From the NCBI GenBank assembly GCA_907163345.1, contig CAJQUN010000003.1, positions 6,118,821 to 6,182,820 of the forward strand: a DNA stretch of 64,000 nt, written 5' to 3'. The stretch is from Haberlea rhodopensis. Its lineage: Eukaryota; Streptophyta; Magnoliopsida; Lamiales; Gesneriaceae. A model generated the notes under the pieces. It saw only the letters and a program-made list of their open reading frames with translations. It did no database searches and was not told where the DNA came from. Position numbers and translations under genes: made by a program. Shown in pieces: positions 41,501 to 52,179 of this stretch. Position 1 is the stretch's first letter, and the number at the start of each line of letters is the position of its first letter.

Positions 41501-44500
41501 GAGTCATATATGTTTATTATGCTCAGCTTGGAACTCGGATCTTCAAATTTAGGATAGTGAAGAGCCTTTGTCAAGATGTTATCAACTTTTGTTTGAGACT
41601 TCTTTTTCTTTCTTAGAGTCATGTTCATTTTCTTGGAGTCTGCGTCTGCTCCTCTTTCTTGGAGTCTGCGCCTGCTCCTCTTTTGCGAGTCTGCGTCTGC
41701 TCCTCTTTTGCGAGTCTGCGTTTGCTAGTCTACGTCTCCTCCTCTTTTTTGGAGTTTGCGTCTGCTAGTCTACGTCTCCTGCTCTTTTTGGAGTCTGCGT
41801 TTGCTAGTCTACGTCTCCTCCTCTTTTTGGAGTTTGCGTCTGCTAGTCTACGTCTCCTGCTCTTTTTGGAGTTTGCTCTGCTAGTCTGCGTCTCCTCCTC
41901 TTTTTGGAGTTTGCGTCTGCTAGTCTACGTCTCCTCCTTTATTTTGGGAGTCAGCGTCTGTTCTCTTTTGAGAGACTGAGTCTTTAACAATAGAGTTGAT
42001 ATTATCTACTCCCCCTCAAGCTTGGTTAGAGATGTTTATGATACCAAGCTTGTTGATGAGATGTAGGCACATGAGAATCCTCACAACTGCCCTAAAACAG
42101 ATGATGAAAAAACAGCTGACGATGCCGCGAAAATGCGGGGAAAAAAAATCGCAAAGTCACTGTAGCAAAGAATTATTGTAGAAAAAACGCGAAACTACTG
42201 TAGCGAAAGTCGCGATTTTACTGTAGCAAACTCCTCTTCTGTTGCTGATTCTCCGACACCAAACCCCTTATCTCTCCTGGATACGTGCACCCCTATGTCA
42301 CCTTCATCTTCAAATAAGCTTGCTCCATTGGAGATTCTAACTGCTTCCAGTACCCCTCTGGCTGGTGATACCCCATTAAACTTAAGCCTTGGCACCAACA
42401 ACCATTTGTCTCGGGAGATGAATGAATTAACTTGCAACCGTGATACTTGTGGCGACCCTGATCCTTTAGTGCCAGAGGAAGAGGCTGCCTTTCTACGCTC
42501 TTTGGGATGGGAGGAAAATTCTGACGAGGGTGGTCTTACTGAAGAGGAAATTAATTCCTTCTACAAGGACGTAAGTAAGCACATCAATTCAAAACCGGCC
42601 TGAATTATTTATGGGTATAGCCAAAATTCCTATCCCCCCTGTTTGACTCACAAGTTGGTGGCTTTGGTGGAATTTCTTCTAATCCGGAAGCTCGAATCTT
42701 TATTCATTCTAGGATTTGCTTTACGGCTACTATTTGAAGGCCTAGCCGCCAGCGGTTGAGTTGAGATAGCAACAACTCGCCGGCGGCTAGGGTTTGATAA
42801 ACTTTTAACCTTAGTTTTTTTTCAAACCTGGCTCTGATACCATGTAGAAAATAAATAATCTGAGAGTTGAAAATACTCTTTATTAATTGAATAATAAAAG
42901 AGTTACAATGACTATCTATTTATAGGTGAATATAAAGATTAATAGAAGTAAACTACCTGATTTATCTCTATCTAAATCAAATCAAATCAAATCTCTAGAT
43001 AATATTATCCTACCAAACTTATAATATTATCCTACCAAGTTTAAACACAAAGATTTAAATACTAAATCTTTATCTAATTATTCAACAGATAACTAACACA
43101 CTGAGCCTAAATTTTCCCTACAAATGCTGGGGTAAATTTAGTTATGTATGTTTATACCCTCAAATAAAGATGCTTGTTTTACCTTTTATGTGGATGCACT
43201 ATTTAATACCAATTTATATTATCGTACGTTTCTTCATTCACGACCTTTCACTTTCGCTCCACCTGTTGATTGTAGGATCTGAATTCTGCATATCAAAGCT
43301 TTGCCAGATTACATAGTGCTTTTTTTGGAATGCCTCATATGTATTCTATAGTGAGGCTTCTAGGCTCAAGATCATTACCATGGCTCATCCGTGCATTGTT
43401 AGACCATGTGTCAAATAAGGTATCTTTACCTGCCCCTTAATTTATGGACATGCTTCCTAGGACTTGTATTTAATACTTGATGAATTTACCTCTGTTGTTC
43501 CATCCTCTTTCATGTTTGCGTATTGATTTCATTTTCTGTCTGCTAAAAAGCTGTATAAGCAAATGCTGGTTACAGCTATCAACTAGGATTATAAATTTGT
43601 CACTCATCTGTAGTGATGGTGGAAACCTTTTTTTCTTTCTATGCTGGTTTTTCTGGTGGTGATGAGGTTGGTTGTATGATGTGCATGGCTTGTTGGTCAA
43701 TAGAAGCAGTGCTAGTATATGAGAGTTGACTGTGTGACAATAATAACTTCTTGAAATTTCTTTTTCCTTTATCCTTCATTTTCTTGTGTTTGCTGGATGG
43801 GACTTCGGTGGCAGCTTAAGTTTGTGTCGATGGTTTTTTGGTGGACTTTTTGTCTTGTATGATGAGGTGCTTCATGCATGTACCAGAGGTATTGAGCATA
43901 TTTTGAGTATGGATGATGAATGTGAAATGACATGTGAAGTGATGGGTATACCAGTTGATTACAATAAGCTTTGTGAAGTTAAATGCCAGCAATTAAGTTT
44001 TAAGTTTGCGTACTGTACATTTTTTCTGTAACTAAAAGCTTTTCTGTATATTATATTTATGGCTCACAAAATCATACCTTGGTAACTACTTTGTTTCATT
44101 ACAGATTGTGATCTCTTGAAGTTGTTAATGTGAAATGTGTGAAAGACTTATCAATACGGATAGCATCTCATTTAGCACAATAAGAAGAGTGACAAAATAA
44201 TATAGAAGGAAAAGACTCAAAAGAATCTCAATCCAATATAATAGAAATGCTTTTACAAATTAAATGACCCAGTTCCTTCAGAGGAAAATGGCCCCAAGAT
44301 TAAGAACTTTAGTCTTAATTGAAAAATTCTCTCCCCTTCCCTGCAATGCTAGCAACTCTCTCCTAAAATTCTCAGTGCCCCACTTTGACTGACTCTGCCT
44401 TTTCATTCCTTTCCCTTCCACTACAAGTGCTCCCTATTCTCTCCCCTTTCCAGACTCTTCTAGTGTAAACCTTCAATATAGAAGGCTTTTGGTTTTCTTG

Positions 44501-46819
44501 TATTTCAATGTCTTGGCCCAACCCACTAGTGACCCCTTAGGCCCAAATTAGCAACACTTTTTCTGTGTGATTTTTTTTACTGATTTCATGCTTTTCTGCT
44601 GTTATTTGAAAACTAGTTCTCCTTTTGCAATAACTGTTTCAGATAACGAGCCTTGAACCAATGATCACTGGATTGCAAGAGGCTCTGCCTAAATCAATTG
44701 GATTGCTTCCTTTTTATGGTGGTGTAGCAGGTAAGTAGTGTCTTATGTTAATTTTACTTATGCTTAACATTTTTTATGAGTTTCCTCTTTCGTATTCTGG
44801 GAGAGAGTTTGGCCGATCTTTGTCTATTGGTTTTTGTACCAATCATTGTTTTGCACCGTGTTATGTGGATATATACAGAGTTTGCTCACTGTTTAAACTA
44901 GCATCCTTTAACTTCATAATTGATACTTTTTTACCATTGAGAGTTTGTTTGCACGTATCTTGTAACTTTAGCAATGTTTGAGCCTGCTTTAGATTTGTTA
45001 TGCTTGTCTTAATGTTGTGTTCCTTCAAGGAAGTAGGAACTATTAAAAAGATACGGCAATAGACCGAGAAAAAAGAACTTCATTTTAATGTTTTTGTACC
45101 TTAGCTCGAGTGATTTTCCCAAACAAGATTAACTTATAGCTCTAATTGAAAAATTCCGTCGGTTCATATTTCTTTGTTTTTAAATATGCTTATCTTTTGT
45201 TTAGGTTGCATGAGAAATGTTCACGACCATCTTAATTGCTGGCAGTCGAAACCAGAACTCAAGATTGAGGCTCTTCGCGGGATAAAGGAAATTGGAAGTG
45301 TCTTGTACTGGATAAGTCTGCTTGATATTGTTTTGGTGGGTTTCTTATAATCTTTGCTTTATTGTGAAATTCTTAAAAGGAATTATGAACGTCTGGTTTA
45401 GTGCATCAAATTTGTGGATACATAACATATAACTCTCAACGATGCATTCTATTTTGTCCTTTTATTTATGAGGCAGTAATTGTGGATCAAAGTTTCTATT
45501 CAAATTCACTTATTCACTTTTTCTAATACCGTTCTGTGTTTGTTAAGGATAAAGTATGAACATTAATTTGGTGGTGTATATTGTGCTTATAGCTTCTTAT
45601 TCTATTCTTTTCATCGTCAACAGAAAGAAGTAGACACGAGCCAATTCATGCTAACTGCCCCTTGGCTTGGTCTGATTCCTGGTCCAGATGGACAAATCGT
45701 GCAATCCCAAGACGGTGAAGATAGTCCCATTATAAGTCTCTTCAAATCTGTAGCGGCAGCAAGTATTTCTAATCCTAGCTTCTCAAATCCATCTTCATTC
45801 CGACTCCTGGCTAGACAGGCGGAAGCTGCTGGTATGGATTTCTGGTTTATATAATCATCTTATTGGTAGAATGATCTGAAGACTTGATATTTCTATCATT
45901 CAACCAGGTGTAACTTATTTGTTCTGTTATTGCGAATTATATGTGTAATTTGTTTTCAGATCTGCTGTATAAGTCCAACAATAATGCCGGAAGTGTGCTG
46001 GAATATGCACTTGCTTTTACAAGTGCAGCTTTAGATAAATACTGTAGTAAATGGAGCATAGTTCCTAGGACAGGATTCGTTGACATTACAACTTCCAAAG
46101 ACTTTTATCGCATATACAGCGGCCTCCAAATTGTATGAGACAATTCTTGATTGTTCCTCGCTTTCCTCTAGGCTCCTAATTTTAACTTGGTTTCCATAGG
46201 CCATGGCCACGGTCTATTTTTGGGTGGGGGGTGAAGAAGTTTTTTTCTCCTTTTAATGTTGCAGGATATCCTTGAGGAAACCGCTCAAGTACAAACAAGC
46301 AATCATGGAATGTTGGGTGATTCAGTTGCCTGGGGTGGCTGTACTATCATATACTTGCTTGGGCAACAGCTGCATTTCGAACTGTTTGACTTTTCGCATC
46401 AAGTCCTCAACATCGCTGAGGTTGAGGCTGGATCAATCACATCGGCGCAGAAGAATCCTCAATTTCTCCAGGTATAAATATCAATCAATTTTGGGTAGTC
46501 AATATTATTCATTAAATCCAAAAGTTTTCATTTGAAGAGGAGTTCTGTCTGAGCCAAAAAAACTAAAGGGAAAGAAATATAGCTTCTTGTCTTCTTTCGG
46601 GGTAATATATATTTATTGATGAAGGGTTTGGAGATGTTGATTGAAGACATGAAGAGAGCGAGGAGGTTGAATAACCATGTTCTTTCGATGTTGAAAGCGC
46701 GTTGCCCGTTAGAGGACAAGCAGGCTTGTGCAATCAAACAAAGTGGTGCCATTCTGCACAGAATCAAGTTTGAGAATACAGTTTCTGCTTTTGAAACATT
46801 GCCACAGAAGGGTGCCTGA
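14571..46819 (+). CDS. PIR: PIROGI/SRA1, CYFIP-like subunit of the WAVE (SCAR) complex
   Basis: SRA1/PIR carries the Rho-GTPase (ROP) signal to SCAR/WAVE and ARP2/3 actin nucleation (family knowledge). Thirty exons join in frame to 1287 aa, near full length for plant PIR: 14571-14624, 14703-14775, 15598-15662, 15757-15834, 16083-16202, 16287-16357, 16954-17046, 21489-21558, 21683-21747, 21999-22194, 22316-22467, 22656-22749, 23061-23276, 23510-23721, 24092-24239, 32992-33160, 34068-34144, 34605-34775, 35051-35127, 35229-35331, 39447-39566, 39641-39784, 40755-40904, 43276-43419, 44643-44730, 45205-45335, 45624-45831, 45960-46132, 46265-46471, 46625-46819. Landmarks are MAVPIEEAMAALSTFSLE, QLDHLKNAKASIPNDFSWYK, YDMVVEGFQLLSRW, SGSEIPVNDLKQLETFFYKL, PWLGLIPGPDGQIV and the end SAFETLPQKGA. 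Introns are GT-AG except intron 11, an AT-AC U12 type. No exon is damaged. Introns 7, 15, 20 and 23 hold transposons. Confidence 0.96.
15505..15525. repeat. TA/TG microsatellite in PIROGI intron 2
   Basis: A short (TA)n run passes into (TG)n just upstream of exon 3. It is a likely length-polymorphic site. Confidence 0.8.
17055..20150 (-). mobile_element. 5'-truncated L1-type LINE in PIROGI intron 7
   Basis: The element lies antisense to PIROGI. Its poly-A tail shows as a T run at 17055-17066, and the body reads leftwards from about 20150. It begins inside the ORF2 region between endonuclease and reverse transcriptase (WIKHTQFKTFVEQQW and EGWGAYE, 20115-20030); ORF1 and the endonuclease are missing, which suggests ordinary 5' truncation during insertion. 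The 3' UTR ends TTGTCTGATC before the A tail, like the TTGCCTGATA end of the LINE at 39340. I could not find a convincing target-site duplication. Confidence 0.85.
17177..20130 (-). pseudogene. LINE ORF2 remnant: reverse transcriptase and zf-RVT
   Basis: Blocks on the minus strand run in the order expected of plant L1 ORF2. A linker ends in REGDVNSSFFHKVVNRRRKR (20016-19711). The RT palm and fingers follow (SPGPDEFNFRFIKHFWELLK, PIALIGCVYKVLSKVLANRL, FKVDFEKAYDSVDW, GLRQGDPLSPFLFVIV, 19570-18875), then the catalytic FADD in ISPLQFADDTLFVG (about 18800). Last is the C-terminal zinc-binding RVT region (NCAICLLTEETTQHLFFCCSE, about 17590-17530). One in-frame TAG at about 18882 and a few frameshifts (for example 20030 and 18240) break it. 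The catalytic residues themselves survive, so decay looks fairly recent. Confidence 0.88.
20190..20300. repeat. Two-copy tandem repeat in PIROGI intron 7
   Basis: About 45 bp starting gtaataccatgaactt, at 20206 and again near 20252, with several mismatches. It lies just beyond the 5' end of the LINE. The rest of the intron (20300-21488) shows no gene; a CTT microsatellite lies at about 20418-20432. Confidence 0.6.
22468..22655 (+). other. U12-type AT-AC intron (PIROGI intron 11)
   Basis: The intron begins ATATCCTTT, a perfect U12 5' splice site. It ends TGCCTTGAC followed by ATACCTAAC; the first matches the U12 branch site TTCCTTRAY at 8 of 9 positions, 9 bases before the AC 3' end. Only this AT-AC splice joins exon 11 (ends REAQ + GA) to exon 12 (T + YQRRYLIINHIG) in frame. 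No GT donor exists at the exon end. Confidence 0.9.
24247..26608 (-). mobile_element. Non-autonomous LTR retrotransposon in PIROGI intron 15
   Basis: Two LTRs (24247-25341 and 25902-26608) share the ends TGTTAGAAAATTCTTG and CAACA and are flanked by a perfect 5-bp duplication, tggtc (24242-24246 and 26609-26613). Orientation is minus: a Copia-like polypurine tract (AAGGTGGAGAT on the minus strand) abuts the left LTR. The internal region is only about 560 bp and has no gag or pol, so this is a TRIM/LARD-like element moved by another's proteins. The left LTR is about 390 bp longer owing to a later insertion. Confidence 0.88.
24423..24823. mobile_element. Sequence inserted in the left LTR, itself LTR-like
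   Basis: This block is absent from the right LTR copy. It contains TGTTAGTTTTTATATT ... CCCCCCAACA (24490-24749) with a TATA-like TATTATTATAAATATAG, resembling a small LTR. It is followed by repeats of GTGACTCGTTGTGAATAGTAA type. No target-site duplication was found, so the exact unit is uncertain. Confidence 0.5.
26609..27145. other. PIROGI intron 15 sequence between two elements
   Basis: Intron DNA with a (TG)n microsatellite at about 26815-26836 and a partly repeated block (CACTCCCCTTAG-GTCT at 26784 and 26840). No gene is seen. Confidence 0.6.
27224..30800 (-). pseudogene. LINE ORF2 remnant: endonuclease, reverse transcriptase, zf-RVT
   Basis: On the minus strand the endonuclease starts with MCIQETKLDFINKEFC (30759) and continues through IVNVYSTRD and the block CACGNFNAIRVNSERRGRN (about 30430); the family usually has GDFN here, so the Asp is replaced by Asn. 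Reverse transcriptase follows: EGDVNSSFFHRFVNKRRK (about 29790), PIALIGCVYKVLAKVLANRL (about 29310), GLRQSDPLSPFIFVIV, and the catalytic FADD in ISPLQFADDILLVG (about 28820). The C-terminal part is DNGLGTQFWKDCWMGDESLE through the zinc-binding LCDWCYQQEENTCHLFLECSE (about 27630). Frame breaks occur near 30600, 30190, 29454, 29110, 28400 and 27400. Confidence 0.88.
30848..32630 (-). pseudogene. LINE ORF1 remnant (RRM and DUF4283, gag-like)
   Basis: ORF1 of plant L1 elements encodes an RNA-binding gag-like protein. Here it starts near 32620 (MATSGLRQRQRF). The RRM follows: NTVAFFFTNFPDEW and KFGFVRFKDDVNVNKIEEV (about 32570-32390). Next is a DUF4283-like block with WIEWSLVGALHNAENL, WMGMWFSEIKVWDKS and REVWINCLGIPIQAW (32255-31695). 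The tail is long, acidic and low in complexity (31530-30848). Frameshifts near 32590, 32480 and 32300 and a stop near 31640 break it. Confidence 0.82.
33195..33330. repeat. Two-copy tandem duplication in PIROGI intron 16
   Basis: A unit of about 62 bp, starting tgtggtcatcaaattg and ending cttatttagcag, occurs twice head to tail with almost no differences. It looks like a recent local duplication. Confidence 0.85.
35657..37632 (+). pseudogene. LINE ORF1 remnant
   Basis: The RRM tail (35660-35750) is followed by a DUF4283-like block: WFEGCLVGELHCSDGLQAV, DWLGEWFKELKLWDKS and REVWINCIGAPIHAWCLRFF (35960-36290). An acidic, low-complexity tail runs from 36430 to 37630, including AAILWNIGKSVGLDGQGNDS. 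Frameshifts near 36080 and stops near 36320, 36914 and 37498 break it. The start of ORF1 is absent. Confidence 0.78.
37430..37557. repeat. Tandem duplication in LINE ORF1
   Basis: A unit of about 64 bp beginning ttggtaaaagtgtcgg and ending agtttgttaccat is present twice with no visible differences. The duplication shifts the reading frame and ends the 166-aa frame early. Confidence 0.85.
37640..39180 (+). pseudogene. LINE ORF2 with endonuclease joined to zf-RVT (RT deleted)
   Basis: The endonuclease begins around 37725 (CLQETKKEVIDINLCKSLWG), with one frameshift near 37985, then CFCGDFNGIRQINEGRGRNQ; the GDFN catalytic motif is intact here. After SGLIDLPLEENI (about 38190) the frame passes without a stop into KKVSNGQRTKFWNDIWVGED and the zinc-binding block LCDLCQVEEESTQPLLFACSE (about 38690-38760). 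The reverse transcriptase (about 600 residues in the family) is absent. The joined frame runs 37941-39068, 375 aa. Confidence 0.82.
38937..39180. repeat. Tandem duplication at the LINE 3' end
   Basis: A unit of about 120 bp, from ctttttaggggacatgagg to attggtctaagg, occurs twice with a few substitutions. The first copy ends the long frame at 39068. Confidence 0.85.
41610..41960. repeat. About 40-bp tandem repeat inside the LTR element
   Basis: Eight or so imperfect copies are built from TTTTTGGAGTTTGCGTCTG, CTAGTCTACGTCTCCTC and CTCCTC. The first copies lack the CTAGTCTACG part and the later ones are more regular, which suggests stepwise expansion. Frames through it translate to Ser/Leu/Phe repeats and are not genes. 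Confidence 0.85.
42228..42603 (+). pseudogene. Captured fragment of a plant gene (EEEAAFLRSLGW family)
   Basis: The plus strand, opposite to the element's own direction, reads an open frame of about 125 codons that ends EEEAAFLRSLGWEEN ... LTEEEINSFYKD, then a stop at 42601. From memory of plant proteomes, this acidic C-terminal signature (AAFLRSLGW ... LTEEEI-FY) belongs to a family of long uncharacterised plant proteins; I cannot give the exact gene. The preceding Ser/Pro-rich text (SPTPNPLSLLDTCTPMSPSS) fits the same family's low-complexity linker. It appears to be a C-terminal piece copied into the LTR element. A shadow frame on the minus strand is less convincing. Confidence 0.65.
43420..44642. 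other. PIROGI intron 24 with a possible solo LTR
   Basis: On the minus strand TGTTGCTAATTTGGGCCTAAG (44553 leftwards) looks like an LTR start, and sequence to about 44118 could be a solo LTR. No clear target-site duplication was found. The remainder (43420-44110) shows nothing recognisable. Confidence 0.3.
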
Positions 46820-47564
46820 CCAACTCTCGCTTCTCAAGTCTTTTGAGTTTCTGTGTGTTTTTAATTCCTCGTCCTCTTTAGTATTTATTTTCTTTACACA
46901 ACCCGATTTGGTTTTCTTCTTTAGTTATTGTATCTTACCCAATTTATTGAGATTAAAAACTTAGTTGTTACGAATGAAAATCCTTGAAAATATAATCTTG
47001 AAATTAACTTGGTTTAATCAAATTTTTATGTACGATTACTGAGTTTGTTTTGAAATTTGAAAATTTTATTTTTAGTTCAACTTCGACTCGAATGACAATT
47101 TAAATTCGAACTAATGTTTTTTGTGGTTTGATTTTGAATCCACAAATGGCTTGAAAAATATGGAATAAATCATTTCGGGCTTTAATTTGATTTTATGTGT
47201 ATGCTCAATATTCATTTATAATTATTATTCACCAATATCAAAATAATTTTATTGTTATTTGCTACAATATATTATATGTTTAATTTAAAATAAGAGTATG
47301 ATATCTTGAAAATTGAATGATTTATTTTGATATGAAAATCAATTTGTTCGTTTGGTAAAAACTTAATTCTTTTTTCGAAAATGATTCGAGTTTGAGTTTC
47401 GTAGTATGTAGAAAAATCTTTAACCTCCCCTCACGAAAAAAAAAATAAAAAAATAAACGATTTAAAAATTTGTATACAGAACCATATTTCGTATCACTAC
47501 GCTGAAATTAATTTGTAAAAATTATTTTACGAGCATAGGGAGAGAAAAAAGAGTCGAAGTGCCA
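46820..47564. other. Intergenic region between PIROGI and UFM1
   Basis: PIROGI 3' UTR at the left, then AT-rich spacer. No gene is seen. The UFM1 promoter occupies the right end. Confidence 0.6.
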
Positions 47565-47583
47565 CGTGGTTGTTTCCGATTGG
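47565..47583 (-). promoter_or_regulatory. ER-stress response element (ERSE) of UFM1
   Basis: On the minus strand the bases read CCAAT, nine bases, then CCACG, an exact ERSE (CCAAT-N9-CCACG). It lies 134 bp upstream of the UFM1 start codon and overlaps a perfect G-box, CCACGTGG (47562-47569). In animals and plants this composite site is bound by NF-Y together with ATF6-type or bZIP28-type factors during ER stress (established knowledge). A function here is inferred. Confidence 0.65.
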
Positions 47584-47716
47584 CTCTTAACAACTTCTGC
47601 GTACGTGTTAAGCAATTGAATGTAGAAATTGCTCCATTTATTTATATTTAATTTAACTAATAATTACTCCCTTTAAAATACAAAATAAAAAAGAAGAAAT
47701 AACCGAATCGGAAAGC

Positions 47717-49261
<1,545 letters not shown>

Positions 49262-52179
49262 TCTCACCAGTTTCATATGGTCGACTTCCGTTTACATATT
49301 CAATATAATCCTTGGATGATGTTGAATAGTTATTATTCCATGTTGGATATTTATTATTCCATCTTACTTTTGTACCTATGCTGAACTTAATAATTGTAGA
49401 CAATGAGGAGTGAATTGTTTTCAACAACTATGTTAATTTGATTCAATGAAGAAAAATTTCAGAAACACAGATTTGATTGTAAGAATTCCCCGAGTCATCA
49501 TCGTTTTTGTTTCCATTCTTCATTGATTTTGTCTTTGCTTTGGCCTACACTCCATGACTGCATATTGTCAAATAGATATACCATAAAGCAAATGCATTTT
49601 CACGCAGCTTGACCAACAAAAAGATAGATAACTCCCGTATGGAATTTTCCATATTAATACAGAATACATCTCATGTAAATTCTCCCTGAATGATGCTTGT
49701 CTCGGAGGATGTATTTTATAACAATGTCCAGAATAAATGGAAGTGTGAATGGTATAGTCATATGATAAATAGTGTAAGCTTTTAAGTAAAGTTTTGAGAA
49801 AACTATCGCAATAGTTGGCACCATAAAATTATGTTATGATATTGTCAAAGTAGTAAATTGCTCTGGAAGCAATAATATTTGCTCTGTAAATAACATTTCC
49901 CAAAAATTATGAACATGGTGTTACTATTTGCAAGCTATGATGCATGGACACTTCTATAAATCATTTGGTGTAGTGTCAGACACTTCTCGGAGATCGACAC
50001 TCATCGGATACGTGTCGGACACATTAACGTGGTGTCCTTAATTTTTAAAAAAAATAAAATCGGACACCCATGTCTCACATTCATCTCAAAATCGGAGACC
50101 CGTGTCGGACATGCCTGATGGGCTTGTCCGCCACATAAATGTCACTTTTGAGGGTTAATTGTACACTTTAAAAGTTTTTGGCTAGAATGAATTTTGGACG
50201 TGTTAGTTAAACTTTACGTTAATTGAAGTAATATAAATTTGGTGTTAGTATGTGTGATACTATAATGATTTCAGTTACATGCATTTATTTATATGTTTTT
50301 TTGAATTTGGTAAAAATATTTTTGGCGTTATCTTTTATTTGGACGTGTCTGTTAAATTTTATGTTAATTGAAATAATATGTATTTAATGTTAGTATGAGT
50401 GATATTATGATGATTCCAGTGACGTGCTTCTTGAATTTGGTTAGAATATTTTTTTTGTTTTTATTTTTATTTTGGGAAGGGAAATGCTCGAACCCGAGAC
50501 CTCTTACATTGGGAAATAGATGACAACCACCAGATCATGGTTTTACAATTTAAAAAATCTGAATTTTAGTGCTTGTAATATAATATATGTATAATATATA
50601 AAAAAATATGCAGGTATGTCAGAGCCATATCATCACCATGTCCTTGTGCATTATACGTACATTATAGTTTGAAAGGGATTATGGACCCTTTATATTAAGG
50701 TGAAAAATTAAATTAAATAGAAGTCTATATATTTTTATGGTCAAGTCGTCTATGCGTCAGATAATTAATTATTTTTAACGGCCAGGGCCAGTCGGGAATC
50801 GGGATAGGCTGTCCAATTTTGACCAACTGCTAATAATAAAATGACGGAAGTAGTTTGCACAAAATTATATATATTGCTAAGATTCCTACATCCTAGAAAC
50901 TGACATAATTATCCTTATTGCTGTGTTGAAAAACAGTTTGTTTGATGATGCTAATGAGGATAGTGCCCATAATATGGGCATCATCACCATTCATTTGAAA
51001 TCTTTTTCTTAAAAGGAAAAAAAAAGATTCCATTTGGATGGTGGATATTGCTCCTGGGGGCAGCAACAAAGTTTCCTTGAAAAACCATACTATCATGACA
51101 AAAAATTTAAAAAAAAAATTATGGTAAATTGTGAATCCTCAAAAATTTAATTCCAAGATTGTTAATATTTGTAAATATGAGTAATAGACAACGTTAATTA
51201 AGTGGATAGGGTTGTCATTAAGCAAAAAAAATTTTTGATAGGAGTAAGAGCTAAATATTTTTTCGCACACTATGGGACTCGAACTCGTCATTAAGCATTT
51301 TTTAAGACAAGTAAAAATTTGTGTAAGACTAATTCTAAATCTCTTATGGTCCTTGATTAATTTCTTTTCTTTTTTTAAGGAAACTTGTGCCAATATGTTT
51401 TTGGCCATTAGAACAATTAGAATTAATTTTGATCTCGCTTTATCTCAAATTAGAATCGTAGAACTTCCAAAATCATCATCATCGTTACTAATATTAATTT
51501 GTTTGTATTATGTGCCAAGATATGACATATATTTATAATTATCCAAAAAAAGGATAAATTTCGTTTCAATGCATGAGTCTTTATCATTAAAAATGAAATT
51601 TATCAAAAAACAAAGAGTGGAGTGAGTTTGATTTCGGATCCGAAATATTTTAAAAACGGGAAAATTTTGGGCCAGTACCAAGAGAATAAAGTTTTTTCCG
51701 TCCAGTCCACCAAAACATTTTGCTTTCAACTTGGTCTATTTTAGGTCAAAATGACCAAAATATCCATAAACTATCATCTTACTCGCTGCGTCTCAAACTC
51801 GAATCGTCTTCTCCATTTTATCTCTGTAAGTTCTCCATGTTACACAAAAAAAATGCTCAAAATTTCCTGTAATTTCTCACACATTCCATCGAAACGTTCT
51901 CTTCATGGATTAATGTGCAAAGATGAGGTATTCACATTTTCAACAAGATGGAGCTGTACAAAAAATTACGTAAAAGAATAAAATTGGTTGGGCTTTCTGA
52001 AATTAAATAAAACATTACGTAAAGATGAGGTATTCACAAAAATTTCCCCATTATCATCAAATGACATTTACTGAAATGAAATAAAATATTTCATTGATTG
52101 GGCTTTCTGAAAATGTCAATGGTTTTAGAAAATTGAAAAGCTGCATTTATCAATGTTTTTGGTTAAACGACAGATCTGA
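49262..52179. other. Long intergenic region with decayed repeats
   Basis: UFM1 3' UTR at the left. At about 49970-50130 a repeat of the words GTGTCGGACAC and CCCGTGTCGGAC occurs; this is a common plant dispersed repeat, unassigned. Stretches such as gaacccgagacctcttac (50491) and gggactcgaactcg (51273) resemble retrotransposon-derived sequence. I found no gene. Confidence 0.5.

Larger units (their letters stand above)
41247..43087 (-). mobile_element. Small LTR retrotransposon carrying a host-gene fragment, PIROGI intron 23
   Basis: LTRs at 41247-41486 and 42843-43087 are nearly identical; the right copy has one extra 5-bp TCAAA-type unit. They start TGTAGAAAATAAATAATC, end TTATTCAACA and are flanked by a perfect 5-bp duplication, gataa (41242-41246 and 43088-43092). 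On the minus strand the right LTR is followed by TGGTATCAGAGCC, the primer-binding site for initiator Met tRNA. CAGCTTGAGGGGGAG, a typical Copia polypurine tract, precedes the left LTR. The 1356-bp interior has no gag or pol; it holds a tandem repeat and a plus-strand gene fragment. Confidence 0.92.

Noticed and set aside
42195..42437. 80-codon minus-strand frame inside the small LTR element as a gag
   Set aside because: No gag signature; the opposite strand gives a recognisable plant protein end.
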